Assembly: GCA_009886125.1 (NCBI GenBank)
Contig: VFJK01000158.1
Coordinates: forward strand, 1-56,612
Direction: 5' to 3'
Origin: Geobacter sp.
GTDB lineage: Bacteria; Desulfobacterota; Desulfuromonadia; Geobacterales; DSM-12255
DNA: 56,612 bases
Positions 44,657 to 52,504 of this stretch are shown here, piece by piece (the first letter of the stretch is position 1; the number at the start of each line of letters is the position of its first letter). The notes below the pieces were generated by a model. The model worked only from the letters and a program-made list of their open reading frames with translations, had not been told where the DNA came from and searched no databases. The position numbers and the translations under genes are program-made.

Positions 44657-47106
44657 GCAGATGCTCCCTTGCGGGCGGTGACAAGGACCTTTCCTACGGG
44701 AGCTTTTTTCTTCTGGATTACCGGCTCAACCCCAGTAGGCCGGGAAAAAGGATCGCTTTCGAGGGCCACCTTGAAAACTTCTTCCACCTCTCTGGCAGTG
44801 ATGACTTTGATTTTTTTGAGTATCGCTTTTGGGATGTCGACAAGATCCTTTTCGTTCTGGGCAGGTATGATAACCGTCTTTATCCCCCCCCTGATGGCTG
44901 CAAGAATCTTCTCTTTGAGTCCTCCGATAGGCAGTACTTTCCCTCTCAGGGTGATCTCTCCGGTCATAGCCACATCTTTGCAGACCGGTGTCTTGGTAAG
45001 TGCCGACACAAGAGCTGTCGCCATGGTTATCCCCGCAGAAGGACCGTCCTTCGGAATCGCTCCGGCAGGGACATGCACATGTATCTCGATACTCTGGAAA
45101 AGATCATCTGACAGGTTCAGCTCCTTGCCTTTCGAGCGGATCCATGACAACGCGGCCTGGACAGACTCCTTCATGACATCGCCCAGTTGACCGGTAAGGA
45201 TCAATCCACCCTTGCCGCTCATTATTGTCGCTTCGATATGGAGCGTCTCTCCGCCTACCGGAGTCCAGGCAAGCCCTGTTACAAGACCGATTTCGTTTCT
45301 GTCGGTTTCAGGCTCCCGGATGAATTTCGGCGGACCAAGGTACTTGTTGACATTGGCAGCATTTATCATGAAACGCCGGGTTTCACCTTCTGCCACCTGC
45401 CGGGCAATCTTTCTGCAGATGCTCCCGATTTCACGCTCCAGATTCCTGAGCCCCGCCTCTCTGGTATAGCTGGAGATAAGCGCCCTTATCGCTTCATCCG
45501 TGAAGGTTATATGCCTTCCAGAGATGCCGTTATCACTCGTCTGACGAGGGACAAGGTATCTTTTTGCTATCTCCAGCTTCTCCTCTTCCGTATACCCGGA
45601 GAGATTGATAACCTCCATCCGGTCAAGCAGCGGCCCGGGAATCGTATCCACCTGATTGGCAGTTGCTATGAACATGACGTTTGAAAGATTGAACGGCAGA
45701 TTGATGTAATGGTCCGAAAACATGTAATTCTGTTCCGGATCGAGCACCTCTAAAAGTGCCGAAGACGGATCGCCCCGGAAATCAGACCCGAGCTTGTCGA
45801 GTTCATCGAGCATGAAGACAGGGTTGTTCGTTCCTCCCTGCTTCAGACCCTGAATGATCCTTCCGGGCAGGGCTCCCACATATGTACGCCTGTGGCCGCG
45901 GATCTCCGCCTCATCCCGCATCCCGCCGAGTGACATCCGGACGAACTTGCGCCCCATTGCCCTGGCTATCGACTTGCCAAGTGATGTTTTGCCGACACCC
46001 GGAGGACCGACAAAGCAGAGTATCGGCCCCTTCATCTTCTTTCTCAGCTTGCGGACCGCCAGGAACTCCAGAATCCGCTCCTTGATCTTCTCCAGACAGT
46101 AATGGTCCTCATCGAGGATCACCTGCGCTTTTTTGATATCAAGCGAATCACGAGTAGTCCTGCTCCAGGGGATCTCAACCATCCAGTCCAGAAAAGTCCG
46201 TAGCATCCCGGACTCAGCCGAATCCGGGTGCATCTGTTCAAGGCGTCCGAGCTGCTTGAGCGCCTCCTTTTCTATACTCTTAGGCATCTTCGCATGCTCG
46301 ATCGCCTTGCGGATTTCGATCATCTCCTCAGAGCGCGAATCGGTCTCGCCCAGTTCATGCTGAATTGCCCTGAGCTGCTCCCGGAGGTAATACTCCTTCT
46401 GGCTTTTCCCCATCTCCTCCTTTGCGGCTGTCTGTATCTTGGCCTGCATGCTGAGGAGTTCATGCTCCTTGGCAAGCAGTTCATTGACCCGATTGAGCCG
46501 TGCGACAGGATCGGTCAGTTCAAGAATTCCCTGAGCCTCTTCGACCTTCAGCCCTATGTTGCTTGAGATAAGATCGGCAAGGCTGCCGACATCCTGCATG
46601 TTTTCGACAATTACGACAACTTCCGGAGAGACTGCTTTCCCCAGTGCGATGATCTTTCCAAGCTGATCTTTTACAGACCTGACCAGCGCCTCAATCTCCA
46701 GAGAATCCTCAGGTGCCGGAGGCTCAATGATCCGGTCTATTTTCACCTCATAAAATGCATCGACCGTCTCATAGGATATTATCCGTGCCTTCGCAAGCCC
46801 CTGGACAAGTATTTTCACACGACCGTCCGGAAGCTTCAGCATCCTCATTATCATCGCCACGGTGCCGACCTGATAGATCGCATCCGGGGTCGGTTCATCG
46901 TCCCCCACATCCTTCTGGGTAGCAAGAAAGATCAGCCTGTCGCCGGCGAGTGACTTGTCAACGGCGCTGATTGACATCTCACGCCCGACGAACAGAGGAA
47001 GGATCATGTACGGATAGACGACTACATCCCTCACGGGAAGAAGTGGCAGCATGTCCGGGATCTTAAGCTCTTCACTCTCCTGAACCGGATCAATTGATAG
47101 TTCCAT
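44653..47106 (-). CDS. lon: ATP-dependent Lon protease
   Basis: An 817-residue AAA+ serine protease that degrades damaged and regulatory proteins. Order: substrate-binding LON domain ([24 protein letters not shown], residues about 18-210), coiled region, Walker [16 protein letters not shown] and Walker [13 protein letters not shown], and protease domain with catalytic [15 protein letters not shown] (Ser in GPSAG) and the Lys in [23 protein letters not shown] precedes the ATG. It lies 29 bases after the small heat shock gene and opens a long minus-strand run of overlapping or closely spaced genes. A quality-control protease next to a small heat shock protein is a natural pair. Confidence 0.97.
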   Translation of the reverse strand: MELSIDPVQESEELKIPDMLPLLPVRDVVVYPYMILPLFVGREMSISAVDKSLAGDRLIFLATQKDVGDDEPTPDAIYQVGTVAMIMRMLKLPDGRVKILVQGLAKARIISYETVDAFYEVKIDRIIEPPAPEDSLEIEALVRSVKDQLGKIIALGKAVSPEVVVIVENMQDVGSLADLISSNIGLKVEEAQGILELTDPVARLNRVNELLAKEHELLSMQAKIQTAAKEEMGKSQKEYYLREQLRAIQHELGETDSRSEEMIEIRKAIEHAKMPKSIEKEALKQLGRLEQMHPDSAESGMLRTFLDWMVEIPWSRTTRDSLDIKKAQVILDEDHYCLEKIKERILEFLAVRKLRKKMKGPILCFVGPPGVGKTSLGKSIARAMGRKFVRMSLGGMRDEAEIRGHRRTYVGALPGRIIQGLKQGGTNNPVFMLDELDKLGSDFRGDPSSALLEVLDPEQNYMFSDHYINLPFNLSNVMFIATANQVDTIPGPLLDRMEVINLSGYTEEEKLEIAKRYLVPRQTSDNGISGRHITFTDEAIRALISSYTREAGLRNLEREIGSICRKIARQVAEGETRRFMINAANVNKYLGPPKFIREPETDRNEIGLVTGLAWTPVGGETLHIEATIMSGKGGLILTGQLGDVMKESVQAALSWIRSKGKELNLSDDLFQSIEIHVHVPAGAIPKDGPSAGITMATALVSALTKTPVCKDVAMTGEITLRGKVLPIGGLKEKILAAIRGGIKTVIIPAQNEKDLVDIPKAILKKIKVITAREVEEVFKVALESDPFSRPTGVEPVIQKKKAPVGKVLVTARKGASA

Positions 47107-47135
47107 GTATCACTCCTTAAACTGAAAGCATATTT

Positions 47136-47543
47136 TCAGGGATTACGTCTCGGCACCCGAACCGATAGCACACCACGTTCATAAACCGACTGCATCTGTC
47201 CCGGGTCAAAACAGGAAGGGACTTCGATCGTGCGGGAAAAACGTCCGAAATGCCTTTCCAGACAGAGGTAACTCATTACAGAGTCAGACTTGTCGTGCCG
47301 CTTGAACCCTTCTATCCTGATCGACAATCCCACAACACTCACGCAGAAATCATTTTCAGAAGAGCCCGGAAGATCGAGTTCGATCACAAAAAAACCAGCG
47401 CCCTCATAGACATCGACAAGGGGAGAGAATTCGTGCAGCGCCATCCCATGATCTCTCATATGGAAGATGTGGTTGAACATCTCATCCATATACTGACGGA
47501 AAACTGATATCCATGCGGCTGAATCGTTTGGTTGAGGCGCCAT
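47136..47543 (-). CDS. Small heat shock protein (Hsp20/alpha-crystallin)
   Basis: A 135-residue chaperone holding unfolded proteins. The ATG at 47543 (MAPQPND) has GGAG five bases upstream; a TTG 12 codons earlier lacks a ribosome site. The alpha-crystallin domain runs from about residue 40: PLVDVYEGAGFFVIELDLPGSSENDF, GLSIRIEGFKR, FGRFSRTIEVPSCFDPGQ and the family motif GVLSVRVPR. It is just upstream of lon, a linkage that suits joint stress induction; I saw no convincing heat-shock promoter. Confidence 0.93.
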   Translation of the reverse strand: MAPQPNDSAAWISVFRQYMDEMFNHIFHMRDHGMALHEFSPLVDVYEGAGFFVIELDLPGSSENDFCVSVVGLSIRIEGFKRHDKSDSVMSYLCLERHFGRFSRTIEVPSCFDPGQMQSVYERGVLSVRVPRRNP

Positions 47544-47679
47544 GTCCTCTCCGGAGGAGTATGCCAGATCTGTAGTCAACAGCGTAATCGCTTACTGAAG
47601 ATTTAATCATCTTTCCTTTGAAAGTCAAGGCAATCCGCCTTCATTTGACCGCTGCCAACCCCCTTCTGAGTCTAATTAA

Positions 47680-47708
47680 TTGAACTTTTCACCTTATCCG
47701 TGTATTAT
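47680..47708 (+). promoter_or_regulatory. Promoter of the TPR protein gene
   Basis: TTGAAC (47680-47685), a 17-base spacer and TATTAT (47703-47708) lie 86 bases before the TPR gene. The leader contains ACCGG-CTAA-CCGGT (47722-47735) followed by four T, a short hairpin that could attenuate. Confidence 0.6.
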
Positions 47709-47794
47709 TTCTTACTTCGTGACCGGCTAACCGGTGTTTTCAGCTGTTTAGAAGTCATTATCCATGCAAGAACAGGCATCAGGGGCTCTGATAT

Positions 47795-49705
47795 ATGAAA
47801 AAAATAGTACTGTACCTAATGATGGCATCCTTGACCACGGGCTTCACATGGGGCAAGACCGGCTCTGAAAAATGCGAAGAGGCGAAACAGCTTGCTCTAG
47901 GAATGGTTTCCACAACTCCCCGGGAGAGCATCAGCAGTATGGTAGATTCAATAAGACAGTTATGCCCGGAAGGAGCGGCAGGACAGTATATCAACGGATT
48001 CGGCTCTGAAGTCGCCGGGAACCCCGCCCGGGCAATACAGTCATACAAGGAGGCGCTCCGCCTTGACCCTGACTTTGCACCGGCAAGCGGAAGACTCGGG
48101 CTGCTCTACCTTGAGACCGCACTTGAAGATGATGCAACCCTGGAGTTGACCCGTGCCGTCCGCAGCCATCAAGACCCTCTTTATCACAAAGCGCTGGCGA
48201 GTATCTTCAAAACAAGAAAACTTTACTCTCTTGCCATATACCATAACAGTGAAGCGGTGAAGCTCAGCCCGACAAACACGACCCTGATCTCTGCGCTTGC
48301 CGAAACCTATAGAGAAGCCGGGCAGACAGGAAAAGCCGAAGAAGCATATCGCCGGGCAGACTCACTGAAGCCGGGAGACCTGGAATCCCTTAAAGGACTT
48401 GCTTCGACCTATTCGTTATCCGGGCAGTACGATAAAGCGCTGGAAACCCTCAAAAAGGCCGAGGCTGCGGCTCCGCTTGACAAGGATGTTCATCGCCTTA
48501 AAGCTGATACCTACCTGAAAAAAGGTGACACTGCCAACGCCGAGACCGAGTACATACTGGCCGGCATGCAACCATCCAGGTCTTCAATAAAACCGGGAAG
48601 CGGCGATGTTTTTACGTCAAACAAAGATTTCGATAAAGCGATCGAGGCCTACCGGGATGAGATCTCCATGAACCCGGAAAACGCCGAACTCCGCGAGAAA
48701 CTGGGCAATGCGCTGAAGGCTGCAGGCCGTGACGATGATGCCATCGCTGCATACCGGGAGGCTTTTCGGCTGAAGGCTGACAATCAGGATCTTCACTACA
48801 ATCTCGCTATGCTCTACGAGAAAAAAGGACTGCATGATGAAGCTGTCGTGGAGTACAAGCAGGCGTTGGCTCACGGCGAAAATACCGACGTGAGGTATCG
48901 CCTCATCGATATCTACACACAGAGAGGGAGCCATCAGCAGGCAACCGAACAGTATCGGATCCTTCTCAAGGTAAACCCCGCCGACCAGGCCCTCCTGATG
49001 AAGCTCGGCAGGACTTACGTTACTGCCGGCAGCACAAAGGACGCTATCGCCACTTTCCGCGAGATTACCCGGATCAATCCTGACAACCTTGAAGCCCATA
49101 AAGAGCTGGCATCTCTTTACAAAAAGGGTAATCAGCAGGATGAGACCGAAAAAGAGTACCGTGAGATCATCCGGATAAAAAAGGATGACATGGAGACAAG
49201 GAACGCTCTCACTTCAATCTATGTGAAGAGAAAAAGCTACCCGGAACTTATTGCCCTGCTGAAAGAGAACGTGGAGATGGCTCCGAATGACTCAAACCAT
49301 CACTACAAACTTGGACTGGTCTACGAATTCCAGAAAGAGTATGAAAATGCTTCGGCAAGCTATCTTGAGTCGATCAAGCTGAAGGATGACAATGCAAAGA
49401 CCCTGAATGCTCTCGGCCGGGTCAACATGAAGACAGGCCGTATAAAAGAGGCAAAAGAGTATCTTGAAAAGGCAAAGGCAGCTGACCCGAACATGGAGGA
49501 GGCATCGCTCCTGCTCAGCAATATAAAGGATGAGCTGGCGCCTGACCCGTCGAAATACAAGAAAAGTAAAAAAGGGAAGAAGTCCAAGAAAGGCAAGACT
49601 ACCAAGAAGAGTACCAAGAAAGGCGCTGCAAAGAGCCCCTCAAAAAGCCCCACAAAGACCGTTAAAAAGCCGGCGGCAAAACCGGCTTCAGGGGCGGGGC
49701 AGTAG
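47795..49705 (+). CDS. Secreted tetratricopeptide-repeat protein with Lys-rich tail
   Basis: A 636-residue exported protein. A signal peptide (KKIVLYLMMASLTTGFTWG) is followed by about a dozen TPR repeats from residue 55 to 570, each 34 residues with the A-x3-Y/A-x11-P pattern (NPARAIQSYKEALRLDPDFAP; KALETLKKAEAAAP; AIATFREITRINPDN; AKEYLEKAKAADPN). The last 65 residues are almost only Lys, Ser, Thr, Pro and Ala (KKSKKGKKSKKGKTTKK), strongly basic and disordered. TPRs bind proteins; the tail may bind polyanions such as polysaccharide or nucleic acid. It is single-gene, with its own promoter. No strong Shine-Dalgarno is seen before the ATG; GGGGC is at about ten bases. Confidence 0.8.
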   Translation: MKKIVLYLMMASLTTGFTWGKTGSEKCEEAKQLALGMVSTTPRESISSMVDSIRQLCPEGAAGQYINGFGSEVAGNPARAIQSYKEALRLDPDFAPASGRLGLLYLETALEDDATLELTRAVRSHQDPLYHKALASIFKTRKLYSLAIYHNSEAVKLSPTNTTLISALAETYREAGQTGKAEEAYRRADSLKPGDLESLKGLASTYSLSGQYDKALETLKKAEAAAPLDKDVHRLKADTYLKKGDTANAETEYILAGMQPSRSSIKPGSGDVFTSNKDFDKAIEAYRDEISMNPENAELREKLGNALKAAGRDDDAIAAYREAFRLKADNQDLHYNLAMLYEKKGLHDEAVVEYKQALAHGENTDVRYRLIDIYTQRGSHQQATEQYRILLKVNPADQALLMKLGRTYVTAGSTKDAIATFREITRINPDNLEAHKELASLYKKGNQQDETEKEYREIIRIKKDDMETRNALTSIYVKRKSYPELIALLKENVEMAPNDSNHHYKLGLVYEFQKEYENASASYLESIKLKDDNAKTLNALGRVNMKTGRIKEAKEYLEKAKAADPNMEEASLLLSNIKDELAPDPSKYKKSKKGKKSKKGKTTKKSTKKGAAKSPSKSPTKTVKKPAAKPASGAGQ

Positions 49706-49780
49706 ACCGGCTGCCAAACTCGGATGATTAGCTGTGCTTTTATAGCCTGACAGACAGGGACTCATGGTCAACTAATCAAC

Positions 49781-49796
49781 AACGTTCCCCTTAGCC
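49781..49796 (+). repeat. Direct repeat flanking the DUF6364-PIN pair, left copy
   Basis: AACGTTCCCCTTAGCC. A copy with a single difference lies at 50562-50577, on the other side of the TA pair. The 781-base spacing encloses exactly one promoter and the two genes, like a cassette. Confidence 0.6.
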
Positions 49797-49810
49797 TTCC
49801 CGCAACAGAG

Positions 49811-49863
49811 TTGACATTAATAAAAAAGTGACGTATGTTTATAACAAAAATATACGTCACTTT
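49811..49863 (+). promoter_or_regulatory. Promoter and 12-base inverted-repeat operator of the DUF6364-PIN pair
   Basis: TTGACA (49811-49816), 17 bases and TATGTT (49834-49839). Perfect inverted copies of AAAGTGACGTAT (49825-49836 and ATACGTCACTTT at 49852-49863) flank 15 bases and cover the -10, as expected for autorepression by the antitoxin. Confidence 0.75.
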
Positions 49864-49880
49864 AGTTTTTGGAGACTGCC

Positions 49881-50123
49881 ATGCAAACCAAACTGACTCT
49901 TCGCCTAGAAGATCAATTAATCGAACAGACAAAATCTTACGCAGCACGGGCGGGGAAATCAGTTTCGCAGATTGTTGCGGAATACTTCAAACTACTGACC
50001 TCTCAAAAGGTCAAATCAAACTCTCCTTCAACACCAATAACTCAATCACTTCGAGGATTATTGCGGGAATCAAAGCTTGGTGAAAAGGATTACAAAAAAT
50101 ATCTGGAGGGGAAACACCTTTGA
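49881..50123 (+). CDS. DUF6364-type antitoxin
   Basis: An 80-residue protein. MQTKLTLRLEDQLIEQTKSYAARAGKSVSQIVAEYFKLL is a ribbon-helix-helix-like DNA-binding start (noted for KLTLRLEDQL and GKSVSQIVAEYF), as in DUF6364 proteins paired with PIN toxins. The C-terminal part (SLRGLLRESKLGEKDYKKYLEGKHL) resembles the segment that blocks a PIN active site. ATG 49881 has GGAG six bases upstream; a TTG four codons earlier is less suited. The toxin gene overlaps its stop codon (TTGA). Confidence 0.85.
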   Translation: MQTKLTLRLEDQLIEQTKSYAARAGKSVSQIVAEYFKLLTSQKVKSNSPSTPITQSLRGLLRESKLGEKDYKKYLEGKHL

Positions 50124-50539
50124 AAATACTTCTGGATACTAACATAGTCCTCGATCTGTTGATGGACCGAATGCCATTCGCGGATGTGGCAGCAGAACTG
50201 TTCTCAAAGGTGGAAGACGGGACCATCATCGGATATTTGTGTGGGACTACAATAACGACCGTATATTATCTTGCAGCAAAATCGGTAGGTGCACCAGGAG
50301 CCCAGGAAGAAATAAAAAAACTGCTGAGTCTATTTGAAGTGGCGCCTGTTAACAGACATGTTCTCGAATCAGCGCTAGTCGCCGGTTTTAGCGATTTCGA
50401 AGATGCTGTAGTCCATGAAGCAGCTTGTCATGTCGGAGCTGAAGCCATCGTTACCCGCAATCAAAAGGACTTCAGGAAATCCAGGATACCGGTTTATTCC
50501 TCGGAAGAGATGGCAAAAATACTGGCATCAAAAAAGTAG
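50120..50539 (+). CDS. PIN-domain ribonuclease toxin (VapC-like)
   Basis: A 139-residue PIN protein. Acidic metal ligands: Asp in KILLDTNIVLDLL, Glu/Asp in FSDFEDAVVHEAACHVGAEAIVTRNQKDFRK (noted for DFEDAV and TRNQKDF). The cleavage target is likely tRNA or rRNA, as for other VapC toxins. Starts at TTG overlapping the antitoxin stop. The SIPVYSSEE-type end (RIPVYSSEEMAKIL) is the usual C-terminus. Length and ligands are intact, so it should be active. Confidence 0.92.
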   Translation: MKILLDTNIVLDLLMDRMPFADVAAELFSKVEDGTIIGYLCGTTITTVYYLAAKSVGAPGAQEEIKKLLSLFEVAPVNRHVLESALVAGFSDFEDAVVHEAACHVGAEAIVTRNQKDFRKSRIPVYSSEEMAKILASKK

Positions 50540-50561
50540 TGCATGGCAGGAATGAAGCCAT

Positions 50562-50577
50562 AACGTTCCCCTCAGCC
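50562..50577 (+). repeat. Direct repeat flanking the DUF6364-PIN pair, right copy
   Basis: AACGTTCCCCTCAGCC, one base different from the left copy at 49781. Its end overlaps the left arm of the inverted repeat at 50575. Confidence 0.6.
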
Positions 50578-50636
50578 ATTTTTCGTTACTGAAGCAGCAT
50601 TGTTTGGGCTGAGCGAAGCAGCTTAAGAAAAATGGC
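50575..50636. repeat. Inverted repeat with internal direct repeats downstream of the PIN gene
   Basis: GCCATTTTTC (50575-50584) and GAAAAATGGC (50627-50636) are perfect inverted arms 42 bases apart. The interior has two direct GAAGCAGC copies (50591-50598 and 50615-50622). The structure could be a terminator-like element or a recombination site. No T run follows on either side. Confidence 0.65.
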
Positions 50637-50671
50637 AGAAAGTCAAGACCCCATATTGGCCTATAGAGAAA

Positions 50672-51055
50672 TTAGCTGGAAGCTTGAATCTTGGCGGCCA
50701 TCTGGGACACGTTGATGACGACGTATTTGTAAGATTGATGCTTAATGCTTCTGAAGCTGGTAATAAGTTCGTGTTCGTCGTCTGAAGTAAAGGGATGAGG
50801 CGGATCGGCTATCAGAAGATTTTCGGGGTTGAAGAAAAAAGTTACCGGCACTTCAAGCACTTCTGCAAGCGTTTGTATGTTTTCCACATTAAGCTTGTTG
50901 GTTCCATTCTCATAGCGCTGGATTTGTTGATATGTCACATCCAGTCGCTCAGCCAGATTTTCCTGAGACATTCCCAGCGCCATCCGGCGCAATTTGATTG
51001 CCCTTCCGATCTCCTTGCTTGAAATAAATTTTGTTGACCTCTCATTGGATTGCAT
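50672..51055 (-). CDS. Cro/CI-type XRE transcriptional regulator
   Basis: A 127-residue DNA-binding protein. Residues 14-72 form an HTH_XRE domain (IGRAIKLRRMALGMSQENLAERLDVTYQQIQRYENGTNKL, noted for MSQENLAERL and YQQIQRYENG). The tail (residues 75-127, VPVTFFFNPENL, ELITSFRSI) may be a dimerisation or ligand part, as in phage-type and PfgR-like regulators. It is divergent from a three-gene exported-protein operon, and a 24-base palindrome lies on that operon's -10. It probably represses that operon; whether it also autoregulates is unclear. ATG 51055 lacks a clear ribosome site. Confidence 0.9.
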   Translation of the reverse strand: MQSNERSTKFISSKEIGRAIKLRRMALGMSQENLAERLDVTYQQIQRYENGTNKLNVENIQTLAEVLEVPVTFFFNPENLLIADPPHPFTSDDEHELITSFRSIKHQSYKYVVINVSQMAAKIQASS

Positions 51056-51113
51056 GGCGCTGACTATACCAGATGGCTACCATAGCAACTACCTCTCCAA
51101 AAGTATCAATTTC

Positions 51114-51150
51114 TTGACCTGCACAATTTAAAAGTGTATACACCTTTAAA
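51114..51150 (+). promoter_or_regulatory. Promoter with 24-base palindromic operator for the exported-protein operon
   Basis: TTGACC (51114-51119), 17 bases and TATACA (51137-51142). A near-perfect palindrome covers 51127-51150: outer TTTAAA ends, centre GTGTATACAC and a single mismatched pair. It overlaps the -10 and would be the binding site of the adjacent XRE regulator. Confidence 0.75.
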
Positions 51151-51193
51151 TCTACTTTAATGAAAATTTATGACAATAAGGAGGGGCTACGCC

Positions 51194-52504
51194 ATGTTAT
51201 CCCGCCTGGCAGTTATCCTGACATTCCTTACCTTATCCTGGTCTTCTTTCCCTTTCTCAGCCCACGCCGATGATGAGCGCCCGAATGTTGCCTATACCGG
51301 CGTGTATCTGATGGGAAACGCGCAGACAAAAGATAAATTTCCCGTTTATACCCGAAACCAGACCAAGCTACGCGACGCCCTGAAGATTGAGATGGAGAGA
51401 GTCAACGGGCAAGGAAAACTCCCCTTCAATCTGCTGTTCAACACCGACATGGAAGAAATTAAGCAGCGCATCGACAACACCCTTTCCCTTGCGTTCGTGA
51501 TGGTGCGAGACGACATAAGTGCCGAGAGCTTCAGCGCTGTCGGGACCACTATCAACAAGACCATCATAAACGTAGGGCTTACAGCAATTCTCTACGATAC
51601 ACGTAAGATTGACGGAAAAGATCGCAATACGGTGGTCTTCTCATTTCCTCTGGTTGGCTACTCCCAACGTCTCGACGGGGACAAAAAGTGCAGCGCGGCT
51701 GACATCGATGCACTCTTTGTTGAGAGCGCCGCCTCAACCGTGCGTGAGCATCTACTTAAACGCCTTGCCGGGGCCAAACTATCCGACATTTTTGGCGAGG
51801 TAGCAGACAGCACATCTGGAACCGCTACTGTGAGCATCGGCAGCACCAACGGCATTGAAGATGGCCAGAACATTCTGTTCATAATTGACGGTAAAAAGGT
51901 TGCCTCCGGCACGATTATCAAACTCGAAAAGAATAGCGCGCTTGTCGAGTTGCCAAAGGGCTTCAAAGCGCAGACAGGAATGAAGATAAAGACCACTAAT
52001 ATGAGGGCTTCGTCGGATGAAACCTTTCAGGTTGTTGAAGTAAAGGTAAGCTCCAAAAAGGCAGCCAAGTATTTCCCTCCGGAAGTGGTCGGACCACAGG
52101 CAGCGCAATGGTTCTCGAATTTCCTGACTGATCGTGGCGGCAAAGTAGTTCTGCCGTCGCGGGTGGGCGGTGAATGGGATCAACGCGCCACCGGAACAGC
52201 CTTCAGCCTGATTGACCGTGCAGGCATAGAACATCAATTTGAGCTCCCACCCCCTAAATACCCAGTGACGCTGGATATTACCGGCATTGCCAGCAAAGTG
52301 ACTGACAGTAACGATGTCAATGACATTTGCATGTTCAAGGCGTGGATGAAGGTCAGTATCCCGAGTAAAAAATATGAAAAAGAGTTCGACATATTCACTT
52401 CCAAGTCTCTCATCAAAGGGGTGCAGAGCTTTGAAGAGAAGAATGAACTATTTGATCTGCTGTATCAGTTGACGGCAAAAATTGCGAGGGAGGCTGAAAT
52501 ATGA
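51194..52504 (+). CDS. Exported protein of unknown function, with FlgT C-terminal-like segment
   Basis: A 436-residue protein. The ATG at 51194 is chosen because AGGAGG lies nine bases upstream; an earlier in-frame ATG would put that site inside the gene. Signal peptide LSRLAVILTFLTLSWSSFPFSAHA, cleavage near residue 25. Residues about 30-160 look like a CsgG/TolB-type alpha/beta domain (RPNVAYTGVYLMGN, LSLAFVMVRDDI, VVFSFPLVGYSQRL). Residues about 205-265 (ATVSIGSTNGIEDGQNILFIIDGKKVASGTIIKLEKNSALVELP) resemble the FlgT C-terminal SH3-like fold, noted for STNGIEDGQ. The last part (270-436) is unassigned. Overlaps the next gene (ATGA). Not a described family that I can name. Confidence 0.65.
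   Translation: MLSRLAVILTFLTLSWSSFPFSAHADDERPNVAYTGVYLMGNAQTKDKFPVYTRNQTKLRDALKIEMERVNGQGKLPFNLLFNTDMEEIKQRIDNTLSLAFVMVRDDISAESFSAVGTTINKTIINVGLTAILYDTRKIDGKDRNTVVFSFPLVGYSQRLDGDKKCSAADIDALFVESAASTVREHLLKRLAGAKLSDIFGEVADSTSGTATVSIGSTNGIEDGQNILFIIDGKKVASGTIIKLEKNSALVELPKGFKAQTGMKIKTTNMRASSDETFQVVEVKVSSKKAAKYFPPEVVGPQAAQWFSNFLTDRGGKVVLPSRVGGEWDQRATGTAFSLIDRAGIEHQFELPPPKYPVTLDITGIASKVTDSNDVNDICMFKAWMKVSIPSKKYEKEFDIFTSKSLIKGVQSFEEKNELFDLLYQLTAKIAREAEI

Noticed and set aside
47544-47579. Longer Hsp20 start at TTG 47579
   Set aside because: There is no ribosome site and the TTGACT there looks more like a promoter element; the ATG at 47543 has GGAG at good spacing.
50562-50636. Integron attC site downstream of the PIN gene
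   Set aside because: The RYYYAAC and GTTRRRY core sites are not present as a proper pair, and no integrase or cassette array is seen.
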